Below are positions 22,613-30,098 of a stretch of DNA of 39,658 nucleotides, piece by piece (the stretch's first letter is position 1; each line of letters begins with the position of its first letter). Below the pieces are notes generated by a model. It was given only the letters and a program-made list of their open reading frames with translations, was not told where the DNA came from and searched no databases. The position numbers and the translations under genes were made by a program. This DNA comes from a virus: positions 1-39,658 of the IMG/VR virus record IMGVR_UViG_3300046003_000260. One strand, written 5' to 3'.

Positions 22613-22884
22613 GAAGATATGCTCCTTAATGCATCGACTGCTGATTTGCCGGTGGTTGAAGCAAGTTCATTGCAGACTGCGTTTAACCCTTTAAATGAGC
22701 CAGGTCCACGACTTGAACTAACCTTATAGTTAAGAGCAGCAAGCAATGCTTTGCCCGTAGTACCAGCCCATGCGTTAGCAGCACCTTGTTCAGCAAGAAA
22801 CGCGGTACGGGCAGGGTAAGTCCCACCATTTGCTAACCTATTTAATTCGGCATTAAGTGGACTGCCTGCATTGCCAACTGCCAT
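22609..22884 (-). CDS. Hypothetical virion-region protein
   Basis: A 91-residue Ala/Asn/Gly-rich protein, mostly helical, with no recognised domain. Segments such as GAANAWAGTTGKALLAALN are typical of small head or tail completion proteins in actinophages. It begins three bases after the glycosyltransferase stop and overlaps the connector start (ATGA). Confidence 0.6.
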   Translation of the reverse strand: MAVGNAGSPLNAELNRLANGGTYPARTAFLAEQGAANAWAGTTGKALLAALNYKVSSSRGPGSFKGLNAVCNELASTTGKSAVDALRSISS

Positions 22885-22887
22885 CTG

Positions 22888-23622
22888 TCACTTCTTTCTA
22901 TGATGTTTTGGTAATATAAGACCTGATGATTTTTCTGCTGCTTTCTCTGGTGCGCCAAAGAAGGCGTTGTAATAATGCTCATCAAATGAAAATCTCTTCA
23001 TATGTGGAGCCAATGCTGCGGTGTGGCAATGAAGCGGGATTCCTACCTTATCGCATAAAGCGAAGAAGTAGATGTCTTCTCCAATAAATTTAGTTCCTCT
23101 ACCCATCTCCATAAAGAGTTGAGTATCAGGTAGTTCGGTGCGTATGCGTTCTACTACACTGCGATGCATTAGTATGTACCCCATACCTGCTGCATCTGCT
23201 TTGATTAATTGATTCTTTGGTAGAGGATGGACTCTAGTTAAACCAAAGCCACCTGAACCATCATCAACAAATTTAAATACTGTAGGCATAGGAATCATTA
23301 ATGGTTCTTCTGGGTTGTCCGTTGTGAAGTATACACCAGTGACCATAGGGCGTTCTTTAGCATCTCTATTATCCCAAAGCAACTTAAATGTTTCAGGGCT
23401 AATAACTACATCTGAATCTACCCACAGTAACCATTCATGCTCTGTCTTATCAAACCAGTAGTCTATAACTGTTTGACGCTGACGAGCAATTTGATTACCT
23501 TGACTTCGCAAAGTACTAGCAAAGGTTACTCCAGACTTAAGCATAACATCTGTAACACCTTGCATAAACTTGCCATCTACCATACCATTATCGCACCAGG
23601 CGATTGCTACTGTTTCTTGCAT
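22888..23622 (-). CDS. Glycosyltransferase, GT-A/GT2-like
   Basis: A 244-residue protein with the GT-A features: an N-terminal strand with CDNG, LLWVDSDVV holding the metal-binding DxD (about 69-77), GMGYILMHRSVV, and KFIGEDIYF, a usual catalytic ED pair. It transfers a sugar from a nucleotide donor. The place inside the virion block, between basic proteins and the connector, suggests glycosylation of phage structural proteins, or of host surface sugar. ATG at 23622 has AAGGTGGGG upstream; a GTG at 23631 is less likely. C-terminal tail is basic (KHHRKK). Confidence 0.75.
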   Translation of the reverse strand: MQETVAIAWCDNGMVDGKFMQGVTDVMLKSGVTFASTLRSQGNQIARQRQTVIDYWFDKTEHEWLLWVDSDVVISPETFKLLWDNRDAKERPMVTGVYFTTDNPEEPLMIPMPTVFKFVDDGSGGFGLTRVHPLPKNQLIKADAAGMGYILMHRSVVERIRTELPDTQLFMEMGRGTKFIGEDIYFFALCDKVGIPLHCHTAALAPHMKRFSFDEHYYNAFFGAPEKAAEKSSGLILPKHHRKK

Positions 23623-23636
23623 TGTCCCCACCTTAG

Positions 23637-24032
23637 TTATCTACTTCTTGCAGTTTTTTGTGCAATTGCTTTAGGCTGTTTAACAAATTGTTTACCAGCC
23701 TTAGTTCCTTCACGCTTTGCTTTGGTTGTTGCTGCATACTCTGCAGCCGTCAAAGACTTGCGGGCTTTTTCTGGCAGATATCTTTCACCAGTAGCCTTAG
23801 AACCTTGAGTGCTAGGTTTGCCTGATTTGGTTCCCCATTTTTCTTTGGTCCATTTAGATAAAGACTTTTGCTTTTCTGTCTTAGCACCAGAGTAACCTCC
23901 ACCTGCTTTTTCATAAGCCTGTGTAAGTAACTGTGCTTTACGGGCAGACCATTGACCAGGTTTACCACCTTTAGAGCCAGCCATTATTCTGTTCTTGATA
24001 CGCTCACGCGCTTCAGGTTTAGTGTATGCCAT
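23637..24032 (-). CDS. Lysine-rich protein of DUF5872-like type
   Basis: A 131-residue very basic protein. The stretch GKPGQWSARKAQLLTQAYE, then SLSKWTKEKWGTKSGKPS and RYLPEKARKSL, matches a short family found in freshwater phages and giant viruses. It probably binds DNA or packaged nucleic acid in the virion, but this is not demonstrated. ATG at 24032 overlaps the previous stop by one base (TAATG). Confidence 0.7.
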   Translation of the reverse strand: MAYTKPEARERIKNRIMAGSKGGKPGQWSARKAQLLTQAYEKAGGGYSGAKTEKQKSLSKWTKEKWGTKSGKPSTQGSKATGERYLPEKARKSLTAAEYAATTKAKREGTKAGKQFVKQPKAIAQKTARSR

Positions 24033-24289
24033 TACCATTTAACCTTATCAGCCCAGTAGGCTGCTGACATCTTACCTTTAGAAATGTTCTTCGCATGACG
24101 TGCTTTGAAAGACGCCTGACGTGCAGATGGTTTTCTATCTCCTGTTACACCTTGTTGACCAAAGCGAATCAATTTAACTTGAGTTCCTTCTTTGGCTACA
24201 ACAACATGTGACTTTTTAGGATGACTTGGTGTACGCTTTGGCTTATTAAAGCCTGCTACACCTGCACGTGTCAGACGTGAATCTTTCAT
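24032..24289 (-). CDS. Small basic protein, giant-virus/phage shared type
   Basis: An 85-residue basic protein. VKLIRFGQQGVTG, then SFKARHAKNISKGKMSAAYWADKV is a recurrent signature of short proteins in phages and large algal viruses, often next to the DUF5872-like protein as here. No activity known. ATGA overlap with the gene upstream. Confidence 0.7.
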   Translation of the reverse strand: MKDSRLTRAGVAGFNKPKRTPSHPKKSHVVVAKEGTQVKLIRFGQQGVTGDRKPSARQASFKARHAKNISKGKMSAAYWADKVKW

Positions 24290-24747
24290 TTTTTAGACTT
24301 AAACGGTTCTGCAGCAGCGCGGCCTACACCAAATACAAATCTTGCAATTGGATCAGTAGTCTTTGAGGTTTTCTTAGCAGGAGCAGACTTAGTTACTTTA
24401 CGCTCGGCTACGCGAGGAGAGGTACGACTAGCAGTTGCTGATGCGCGTTCCGCCACGCGAGGTGACACACGGCTAGTTCCTTGTGATGCTGTTGCTTTCT
24501 TAGCAGCAGTCAAACGGCTTGCTCCGTACATACGCTTAACGCCCTCTAAGTACATAGGGTTCTTTGAGGTTGCTGCCTTTTTAAGAGAAGCAGTCATTCC
24601 CATTTTCTTAATAGAATCAATAGTGCTTTGAGATACTTTAGGAGTACCTTTGTACTTCTTTGACATAGATGTTTCAATTTGACGTGGTGAAATATTTTTA
24701 GATGCAGGCATCTTTTTTCCACCAGTTGCTACTTTTTTGTCTAGCAT
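24286..24747 (-). CDS. Histone-like Lys/Ala-rich protein
   Basis: A 153-residue basic protein. The N-terminal half is helical (PRQIETSMSKKY, DSIKKMGMTASLKKA). Residues 85-120 contain two copies of SPRVAER separated by ASATASRT, then a Lys/Pro/Thr tail like histone H1 or bacterial Hc1/HU tails. It starts at 24747 or at 24711 (MPASKNIS); the first has AAGG upstream. Probably a DNA-binding virion or nucleoid protein. Confidence 0.6.
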   Translation of the reverse strand: MLDKKVATGGKKMPASKNISPRQIETSMSKKYKGTPKVSQSTIDSIKKMGMTASLKKAATSKNPMYLEGVKRMYGASRLTAAKKATASQGTSRVSPRVAERASATASRTSPRVAERKVTKSAPAKKTSKTTDPIARFVFGVGRAAAEPFKSKK

Positions 24748-24761
24748 GTGTACTGCCTTTC

Positions 24762-24914
24762 TTAGTTAGTGAATCCGTTGTTCCAAGACTTTGGGCCAAA
24801 CTTCTTTGTATTTTTTATATCGTTCTTACTTGCTGGACGATTTTTTTCCATATCTTTCATGGTAGGTTTCTTAGCAGGTGGTTTCTTGGCAGTTGGTTTC
24901 TTAGCGGTAGCCAT
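24762..24914 (-). CDS. Tiny Lys/Pro-rich protein
   Basis: A 50-residue frame beginning MATAKKPTAKKPPAKKPT, three near repeats of AKKPT, then KFGPKSWNNGF. It starts in a TAATG overlap with the gene before. Histone H1-tail-like composition suggests DNA binding. The lysine-rich repeats and the precise junctions make a chance frame unlikely. Confidence 0.6.
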   Translation of the reverse strand: MATAKKPTAKKPPAKKPTMKDMEKNRPASKNDIKNTKKFGPKSWNNGFTN

Positions 24915-25048
24915 TACTTCTTTTTGCCCATCTTCTTCATGGCCTTTGGCTTCATAACAAGTTTCTTGCCAGTTCTTTTGGCATCTTTCTTTGCTGCTGC
25001 TACACCTTTTGGACCGTATGAGTATTCTTTCATTCCTACTTTTGGCAT
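24914..25048 (-). CDS. Tiny lysine-rich conserved protein
   Basis: A 44-residue protein that starts MPKVGMKEYSYGPKGV and ends in a run of Lys and Met. The opening MPKVGxKE-Y-x-PKG is common to many small phage basic proteins. AGAGGAG lies nine bases upstream. Likely virion-associated nucleic-acid binder; inference from composition. Confidence 0.65.
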   Translation of the reverse strand: MPKVGMKEYSYGPKGVAAAKKDAKRTGKKLVMKPKAMKKMGKKK

Positions 25049-25060
25049 TGTTATACTCCT

Positions 25061-25444
25061 CTACTTAGAATTTCTTTTAGCCTGTGCTTGTACACGACGA
25101 TTGGTACGTACTGCTTCTCCGTATGGTTGTGCTGCTTTAACCGCAGCGTATCTTCCCATATTTTTTAAAGATATTCCCTTAGATTCTTTGTTATAGGCAG
25201 CGTTAAGAGCAACTGAATCTCTGGCTGCTTTCATTTCTTTACCGGCGTTTGCTACAAGACCTTTTCCGCCTTTTACAAGTGCCTTGGCTTCATCTACTCT
25301 ACCTTTTTTCTTTAATAAATTTGTTTTTGCTGCGTTTGTAGTAGTAGGCTTTCCTGATTTTGCTACTGGTTTTTTGGTTCCAGAAGTTGAAAGCGTTGGA
25401 CGCTTTATACTGCTACCAATTAGTTTTTGTGGTTTCATTGCCAT
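25061..25444 (-). CDS. Basic hypothetical protein
   Basis: A 127-residue Lys/Ala/Thr-rich protein with pI clearly basic. The first 40 residues are low-complexity (SGTKKPVAKSGKPTTT); the rest predicts as helices. GGAG lies seven bases before the ATG. It is one of six small basic proteins in a row between capsid and glycosyltransferase genes. Function unknown. Confidence 0.6.
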   Translation of the reverse strand: MAMKPQKLIGSSIKRPTLSTSGTKKPVAKSGKPTTTNAAKTNLLKKKGRVDEAKALVKGGKGLVANAGKEMKAARDSVALNAAYNKESKGISLKNMGRYAAVKAAQPYGEAVRTNRRVQAQAKRNSK

Positions 25445-25445
25445 T

Positions 25446-25763
25446 TTATACTCCTAGTTCTTTCATAACTGCTGCGGTTTTTTTGGTTATCTTATTTGCT
25501 TTAGGCATTGTATTACCATCATATGCTTTACCTAATGTCTCCGATGCCTTTAAGGATGCTTCTATTACTTTCTTAGAAGTACCATTGGGCTGGATACCTT
25601 GTGCTCTTGCATCGCGGTAGGCTTGTAACTCGCCGTCCCACTTCTTGTTTGCCATAGTTTTTACACTATTAGCATCTCCGGTACTTGTTTGAAGAGTACC
25701 TATCTTGCAACCAAAACATCCCTCGACGTACTCAGGGTGGTCGCGCAGTTGGTGAAGATTCAT
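25446..25763 (-). CDS. Conserved actinophage virion-region protein
   Basis: A 105-residue protein with HPEYVEGCFGCKIGTLQ near the start, a CxxC knuckle known from many actinophage structural modules, followed by NKKWDGELQAYRDARAQGI and KASETLGKAYDGN. Function not assigned. It is separated by seven bases from the gene upstream. Supports an actinobacterial host. Confidence 0.7.
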   Translation of the reverse strand: MNLHQLRDHPEYVEGCFGCKIGTLQTSTGDANSVKTMANKKWDGELQAYRDARAQGIQPNGTSKKVIEASLKASETLGKAYDGNTMPKANKITKKTAAVMKELGV

Positions 25764-25770
25764 ATCGTCC

Positions 25771-26040
25771 CTACTCTACTGTAAAGTTTGCCTCTGTAAT
25801 CCCTAAACCAGAAGCAATCAGTGCCGTCTTAACTCCCTCAGTAACTGAGTTCTTTGTCCCACCTATGTAGTATGCTGTATAGGTAGGCAAATCTTCGTCT
25901 AGTGGAAATCTAGTTAGTGAGTAAGTTCCACCTTGATTGATAACTGTGTAAGATTTTGTTAGTCGATAAAATTGGAATAGACGATGAGTGCCAGCCGGAC
26001 CTTCTTCGAAGGTAGGCGTTTCAAATATATATGTAGGCAT
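25771..26040 (-). CDS. Small beta-rich head/tail protein
   Basis: An 89-residue protein, MPTYIFETPTFEEGPAG at its start, then RLFQFYRLTKSYTVI. Small proteins of this type are found just after the capsid gene in actinophages. The start at 26040 has TAGGAGGAC, one of the best ribosome sites in the window; the in-frame extension to 26103 would cover a hairpin leader. Possible head completion or decoration role. Confidence 0.65.
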   Translation of the reverse strand: MPTYIFETPTFEEGPAGTHRLFQFYRLTKSYTVINQGGTYSLTRFPLDEDLPTYTAYYIGGTKNSVTEGVKTALIASGLGITEANFTVE

Positions 26041-26103
26041 TGTCCTCCTAATGGACTTACTCCGTAGTAGGGATATTGCTACCCCTACCACAGCGTCAAT
26101 CAA

Positions 26104-27054
26104 CTAAGCGATTGATGAACCAGACTCAATGCGGTATAAAGCCTCTTCGCGGTAACGCTTGAAGCCTAGTACGCCGTACCAGCCCATTGGGCGGAAGCGC
26201 ATCAAGTGGTCAATAACAGGTCCGATTACAGTGTGTGGTTCTTCGGCAACTGCCTCAGCCAACGCCTGTTGTCCTGCTAGAATTGTACGATAAACCTTGG
26301 CGCTTGAAGAACCGTCGGTTGCTGAGTACATACGAGATGATTCTACGAAGTAAGCGCCTTCGTATGAACCGATTTCGCCTGCCCAGATGTTCTCGTTTGA
26401 GTTGTACTCATGAGGCAAACGCCATCCGCCAGCACCAGTCTCTGCACGAAGATCGTGTGAAACTTCTGGGTGGATACCGCACCAGTACATTGAACCCTTA
26501 CGGGCTACTGACTTGCCTGCACGTAACTTAGCAACTGCCTTGCGGAGGTTGGCTGAAGTTAGTGTGGCTGCAGCAGTAATGGTTGCAGTTGAGGTTGCGG
26601 TTGAACCTGAGTAGATTACGTTTGTTCCGCCACGAAGTTCAGTCTGTGCGACTGTATCAATCGAACCGGCAAGGTTGAACGCAATGATGTTAGCGATTGC
26701 AGGATCTACATCAGCAAGGCTGAAGAGTTCCAACGCACGAGTAACAAGAACAGAGTTACCATACTCGGCAAGAGTAATGGTTACTGATGTTGGGGTTGAG
26801 ATTGCTACAGAGTCACGCTCTGTTGCCTCAGTTAGAGCAGTGGTCTGCTCTGATAGATCTTGATGAATTTGTAGAACTACAGTTGAGCCAGGAATTGCTT
26901 GCTTGGCAGGGCGCTTGTCAGCGACACTACGAATAAGCGGTTCCGAACGCAATGCGAATTCTAGAAGACGGTCATAAGCCTTTTGGACTAGACCGGCTGC
27001 ACCAGCGGTACCTCCGAGTGTAGAGGACCCTGTGGATGTATATGCATTAGCCAT
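26104..27054 (-). CDS. Major capsid protein, N4-gp56-like
   Basis: A 316-residue protein. LTEATERDSVAISTPTSV, then TLAEYGNSVLVTRALE and GWYGVLGFKRYREEALYRI fit the N4-gp56 family of HK97-fold capsid proteins. An N-terminal helix (QKAYDRLLEFALRSEP) precedes the fold. It follows an acidic scaffold gene, the usual order. GC content and codon choice look higher than in neighbouring genes, consistent with heavy expression. The ribosome site lies inside a small hairpin (27061-27075). Confidence 0.85.
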   Translation of the reverse strand: MANAYTSTGSSTLGGTAGAAGLVQKAYDRLLEFALRSEPLIRSVADKRPAKQAIPGSTVVLQIHQDLSEQTTALTEATERDSVAISTPTSVTITLAEYGNSVLVTRALELFSLADVDPAIANIIAFNLAGSIDTVAQTELRGGTNVIYSGSTATSTATITAAATLTSANLRKAVAKLRAGKSVARKGSMYWCGIHPEVSHDLRAETGAGGWRLPHEYNSNENIWAGEIGSYEGAYFVESSRMYSATDGSSSAKVYRTILAGQQALAEAVAEEPHTVIGPVIDHLMRFRPMGWYGVLGFKRYREEALYRIESGSSIA

Positions 27055-27060
27055 TGTTCG

Positions 27061-27075
27061 TCACCTCCAAGGTGA
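27061..27075 (-). promoter_or_regulatory. Hairpin holding the capsid gene ribosome site
   Basis: TCACCT and AGGTGA pair around a three-base loop. On the mRNA the 3' arm contains the GGAGGTGA Shine-Dalgarno sequence of the major capsid gene (ATG at 27054). The stem would hide the site unless opened by translating ribosomes or a protein. Confidence 0.5.
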
Positions 27076-27091
27076 TTGGTATTACTATGGA

Positions 27092-27574
27092 TTAGTTTTG
27101 TTGTGAGTAAATGAGTGCAGTGAGTTCGTCTGCATTTGCTGCGTTAGCGATCCTCATACTCAAGTCATCTGCTCGATCAGGCGTTGAACCAAGTTGAGTC
27201 ACAACATCTTGTTGCCGTAAGGCTGCTAGATTAAGTTGTGTTTCTTCTGGAACTTCCTTAGACTGCGTTAACCCAAAGAGATCGCCATTATCTTCAAGCC
27301 AGTTATTAACTGACTCTTCATTAATGTCGTCTAAGTCTTTGAGAATTAAACGCTGTGCCTTAGGGTTTACACCCTTTTTTTCTAGGACATCTTTGACTGT
27401 ACGCTCACGCTGCGACTTGGATAGTCCCTCAAGTTGCTCAGTGAGTTCCTTAATACGTTTTTCGTCAGACCGTTTTGCTTTCCGTAACTTTTTTAATAAG
27501 TCACTTCCATCAATCGGCATATCGACTTCGGTATCTAGGTCGTCTTCGTCTTCATCCCAGTAGTTGTTGCTCAT
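27092..27574 (-). CDS. Capsid scaffold protein candidate
   Basis: A 160-residue acidic protein: DEDEDDLDTEVDMP at the start, a coiled coil (DLLKKLRKAKRSDEKRIKEL), then further acidic helices. Composition and position directly before the capsid gene are those of phage scaffolding proteins, which fill the procapsid and leave. No sequence family can be assigned. AAGGGTGGG precedes the ATG. Confidence 0.7.
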   Translation of the reverse strand: MSNNYWDEDEDDLDTEVDMPIDGSDLLKKLRKAKRSDEKRIKELTEQLEGLSKSQRERTVKDVLEKKGVNPKAQRLILKDLDDINEESVNNWLEDNGDLFGLTQSKEVPEETQLNLAALRQQDVVTQLGSTPDRADDLSMRIANAANADELTALIYSQQN

Positions 27575-27694
27575 AGCAACCCACCCTTTCTATTCGTTAG
27601 TCGCAAGCCTCAGGTTCCAATCGGGGAATCGGTCTGGCTCTTGCTATCGGTCTAATACGCTGCATAGGGCCGATCGGTCTATGTCAGGATTCTA
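27575..27694 (-). promoter_or_regulatory. Gap with three ATCGGTCT repeats and hairpin
   Basis: This 120-base gap is the longest in the virion block. ATCGGTCT occurs at 27628-27635, 27646-27653 and 27673-27680. An imperfect hairpin, CATAG/CTATG around CCGATCGG, covers 27663-27683. It separates the portal and internal-protein genes from scaffold and capsid genes, so it may hold a late promoter, an operator or an RNA processing site. No clear -35/-10 pair was found. Confidence 0.5.
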
Positions 27695-28915
27695 TTAGAA
27701 CGTGGTATTCCTAGAGAATGCTCCACGTGCTGCGCCTACTTGGCTAGAGAAACGATTTACTTCTTTCTCTGCAAGTTGTGCTTCTTTACGTTGTGCAGAT
27801 GCCAATCCTTCTATTTGAGATTGCTCTGCTGTTGTTTGAGTAAAGGCTTCTTCTTTTCCTATTTGAGCAAGTTTCTGTGCATCAGTTAGGTAGGTGGCAA
27901 TTTTACCATAACCCTTTTCTGCTGTTGCTTGAGTTACTCCAAGACCTTTAAGTTCCATAGCACGTGCTTCACTTGTCTGTAAATTCTGACGTAGTGCAGC
28001 GCCACCAATTTCAGCAGCAGCAACTTTGCGTTGTAATGCTGGAAGTTGTTCATTTGGATTCAACATAGCAGCAACAATATCACCTTGTGATAGTTGTGGA
28101 TAAAATGTTTGAAAGGCTTGAAGTACCTTAGCATTACTCTTTAAATTATCGTAGCCTAGTTTTACTCTAGTTGTTGCCTCATCTGCAGAGATCTCATTGC
28201 CAATTAACTTAGCATATGTTTCTTTGTTAAGCATTGTTGCTGGAAGGCCGTATCCTTTAAATGTTTTTTCGTATTCGCTTTCTGCTTTGATGTATTCAGC
28301 ATCGTCTAAAGGAATCTTTCCTGCTTTAACAAGAGCAGCATTACCAGCAAAACGCTTGGCATATCCTTTGGCATTTCCTTGGGCATCAGTGTTATATTTT
28401 TTATCTGTCTTTAAAAGATCTTGTAGTGTTTGAGCATCTGCTTTAGGATAATCTATTGATACCTGTAGGTAAAGGTCTGGAAAATCTGCCATTCCATATG
28501 ATGCAAATTTTTGTGCTAATACTTTATATTCTGGATCATCTTGAATACCTTTAAGAACTGCGGCTCCAGCGGCAAAGTCAGTACCACCTGCAGCCTTAAC
28601 AGTATTTGCGGCTCCTGTATCTTTACCAAACTGAAGATCAGCCATACTGCCTGTAAGGGTAGTGCTTTGATCTTTAAGATTCTTTATTGTTCCAGCCGCT
28701 GTATTCTGTGCAACTCTTAGTTGTTCTGCTAAACGATCTGCTGCTGTAAGAGTTTGTCTAGTAGCAACTCCTCCACCATAACCACCAAGACTGCGCTCTA
28801 ATGGAGCAACTGGGGTTTTAGGTTTGGGTGTAGGTGCAGGCATAGAAGGTGATTGTCCTGCTGGTATTCCTAGATAGTTTAAAGGGTTTACCACCACTGG
28901 TTTTTTAGGAGCCAT
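27695..28915 (-). CDS. Internal virion protein candidate
   Basis: A 406-residue Ala/Lys/Gln-rich helical protein. The N terminus is Pro-rich (PAPTPKPKTPVAP); the C terminus is a long coiled coil (QRKEAQLAEKEVNRF). No catalytic motif seen. With the two genes upstream it forms a set of three large helical proteins between portal and capsid genes, like the inner core proteins of podoviruses. The function is inferred from position. Confidence 0.6.
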   Translation of the reverse strand: MAPKKPVVVNPLNYLGIPAGQSPSMPAPTPKPKTPVAPLERSLGGYGGGVATRQTLTAADRLAEQLRVAQNTAAGTIKNLKDQSTTLTGSMADLQFGKDTGAANTVKAAGGTDFAAGAAVLKGIQDDPEYKVLAQKFASYGMADFPDLYLQVSIDYPKADAQTLQDLLKTDKKYNTDAQGNAKGYAKRFAGNAALVKAGKIPLDDAEYIKAESEYEKTFKGYGLPATMLNKETYAKLIGNEISADEATTRVKLGYDNLKSNAKVLQAFQTFYPQLSQGDIVAAMLNPNEQLPALQRKVAAAEIGGAALRQNLQTSEARAMELKGLGVTQATAEKGYGKIATYLTDAQKLAQIGKEEAFTQTTAEQSQIEGLASAQRKEAQLAEKEVNRFSSQVGAARGAFSRNTTF

Positions 28916-28917
28916 TG

Positions 28918-30096
28918 TTATCCGATCCCCAAACTTCTAGCAAATCCTCTAAGACCATCTTTAACTCCAGTTTTATACTTTTCGGTTTTAAGATAAGCAG
29001 GTTGTTTCATTAAGTATGTTTCTGTTTCTTCTGTAGTCATTGCCTTAGTAGGATCTGCCGCAACAAACTTAAGATCACTTAACTTAACTTGATTTCTAGG
29101 AATGCCATAAGTCTGAGAATAGATATCAGCATATGGATCTAATACATCTGCTACTGTTTTGCCTTGATCTATATATGGAGCAAATGCTGGATACTGCACT
29201 TTAGCGCTCATACTAATGTTATCTTTGATATTTGCTATTACTTCTTGTCCCTGTAATCCTTTAATAGCATTCTTATATACCTTAGCATCATCTATCATTA
29301 AACCATTGTCAGCATAAGATGAGCGTATGTCTTTCACAAGTCTACCAAAAGCACCTGTCTCTACAATACCAGGCTTGGTTTCTTTGCCAGCAAGAGCACG
29401 TTTAGTGCGTCCAGTTGCACGTTGTTCTATGGTAGATAGTAAGATATCTTCTTTTTCGGCAGCAGATATAGCGCCTTTTGCTTTGATCTCTGCAGCGTTT
29501 AATCTTTTTAAGTAATCTTTGGTTTCTTTTTCTGTTGGTTTAGAATCAAAGATGTTTACAAAGTTGTTAGTAAGAGATGCTGCTGCCTCTGCATAATCTG
29601 TTGTAGCAATTTTTTTTGTTTTAGGTGCACCAAAGTAATCAACTGCTGCTTGTGTATTGGTATATAGATATCCTAAAGATGATCTAAAAGCATCATTAGC
29701 AGTTGCTCCGGTAAGACCAGTTGCATTTGAAAACGATAGAACCCTAGACATATTGGTAAAGTCTTGTTCTCTAAAGATACCAGCCTGTATGTTTCCTTGA
29801 GGTGGTGCATCCCCAGACTTATATAATCCAGGTATGCCACTCATGGCTGCTAGTATCTGAGCACGCTCAGCAGTACTTGCTTGATTCCAGACAGTGTATA
29901 CGTCTTCTGGTTTCCATTGTCCTTTACCTGCAGGTAGTTTAATTCCACCTTTATTGGTAAGCATATTAGAGTTTGTAGCAGCACCTTGTGGTATTGCTGC
30001 AATAGCAGCAGACTGATCGGTTGCTCCTAATGCTGGATTACCAACTTTGCTTTTAGTATTAGAAGGACGACTGTCCGGTGTCTTAGGATCTGCCAT
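28918..30096 (-). CDS. Internal virion protein candidate
   Basis: A 392-residue helical protein with a disordered N terminus (PKTPDSRPSNTKSK). It shows TTDYAEAAASLTNNFVN and YADIYSQTYGI segments and no recognised domain. Its stop is two bases from the next start and its own start lies two bases after the giant gene's stop. Probably part of a DNA-ejection or core complex with the 1599-residue protein. Confidence 0.6.
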   Translation of the reverse strand: MADPKTPDSRPSNTKSKVGNPALGATDQSAAIAAIPQGAATNSNMLTNKGGIKLPAGKGQWKPEDVYTVWNQASTAERAQILAAMSGIPGLYKSGDAPPQGNIQAGIFREQDFTNMSRVLSFSNATGLTGATANDAFRSSLGYLYTNTQAAVDYFGAPKTKKIATTDYAEAAASLTNNFVNIFDSKPTEKETKDYLKRLNAAEIKAKGAISAAEKEDILLSTIEQRATGRTKRALAGKETKPGIVETGAFGRLVKDIRSSYADNGLMIDDAKVYKNAIKGLQGQEVIANIKDNISMSAKVQYPAFAPYIDQGKTVADVLDPYADIYSQTYGIPRNQVKLSDLKFVAADPTKAMTTEETETYLMKQPAYLKTEKYKTGVKDGLRGFARSLGIG

Positions 30097-30098
30097 TA

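Noticed and set aside
24702-25196. 164-residue plus-strand hydrophobic frame with Phe/Leu runs
   Set aside because: It is the reverse complement of lysine-rich minus-strand genes (AAG/AAA gives CTT/TTT), so the apparent membrane protein is an artefact.
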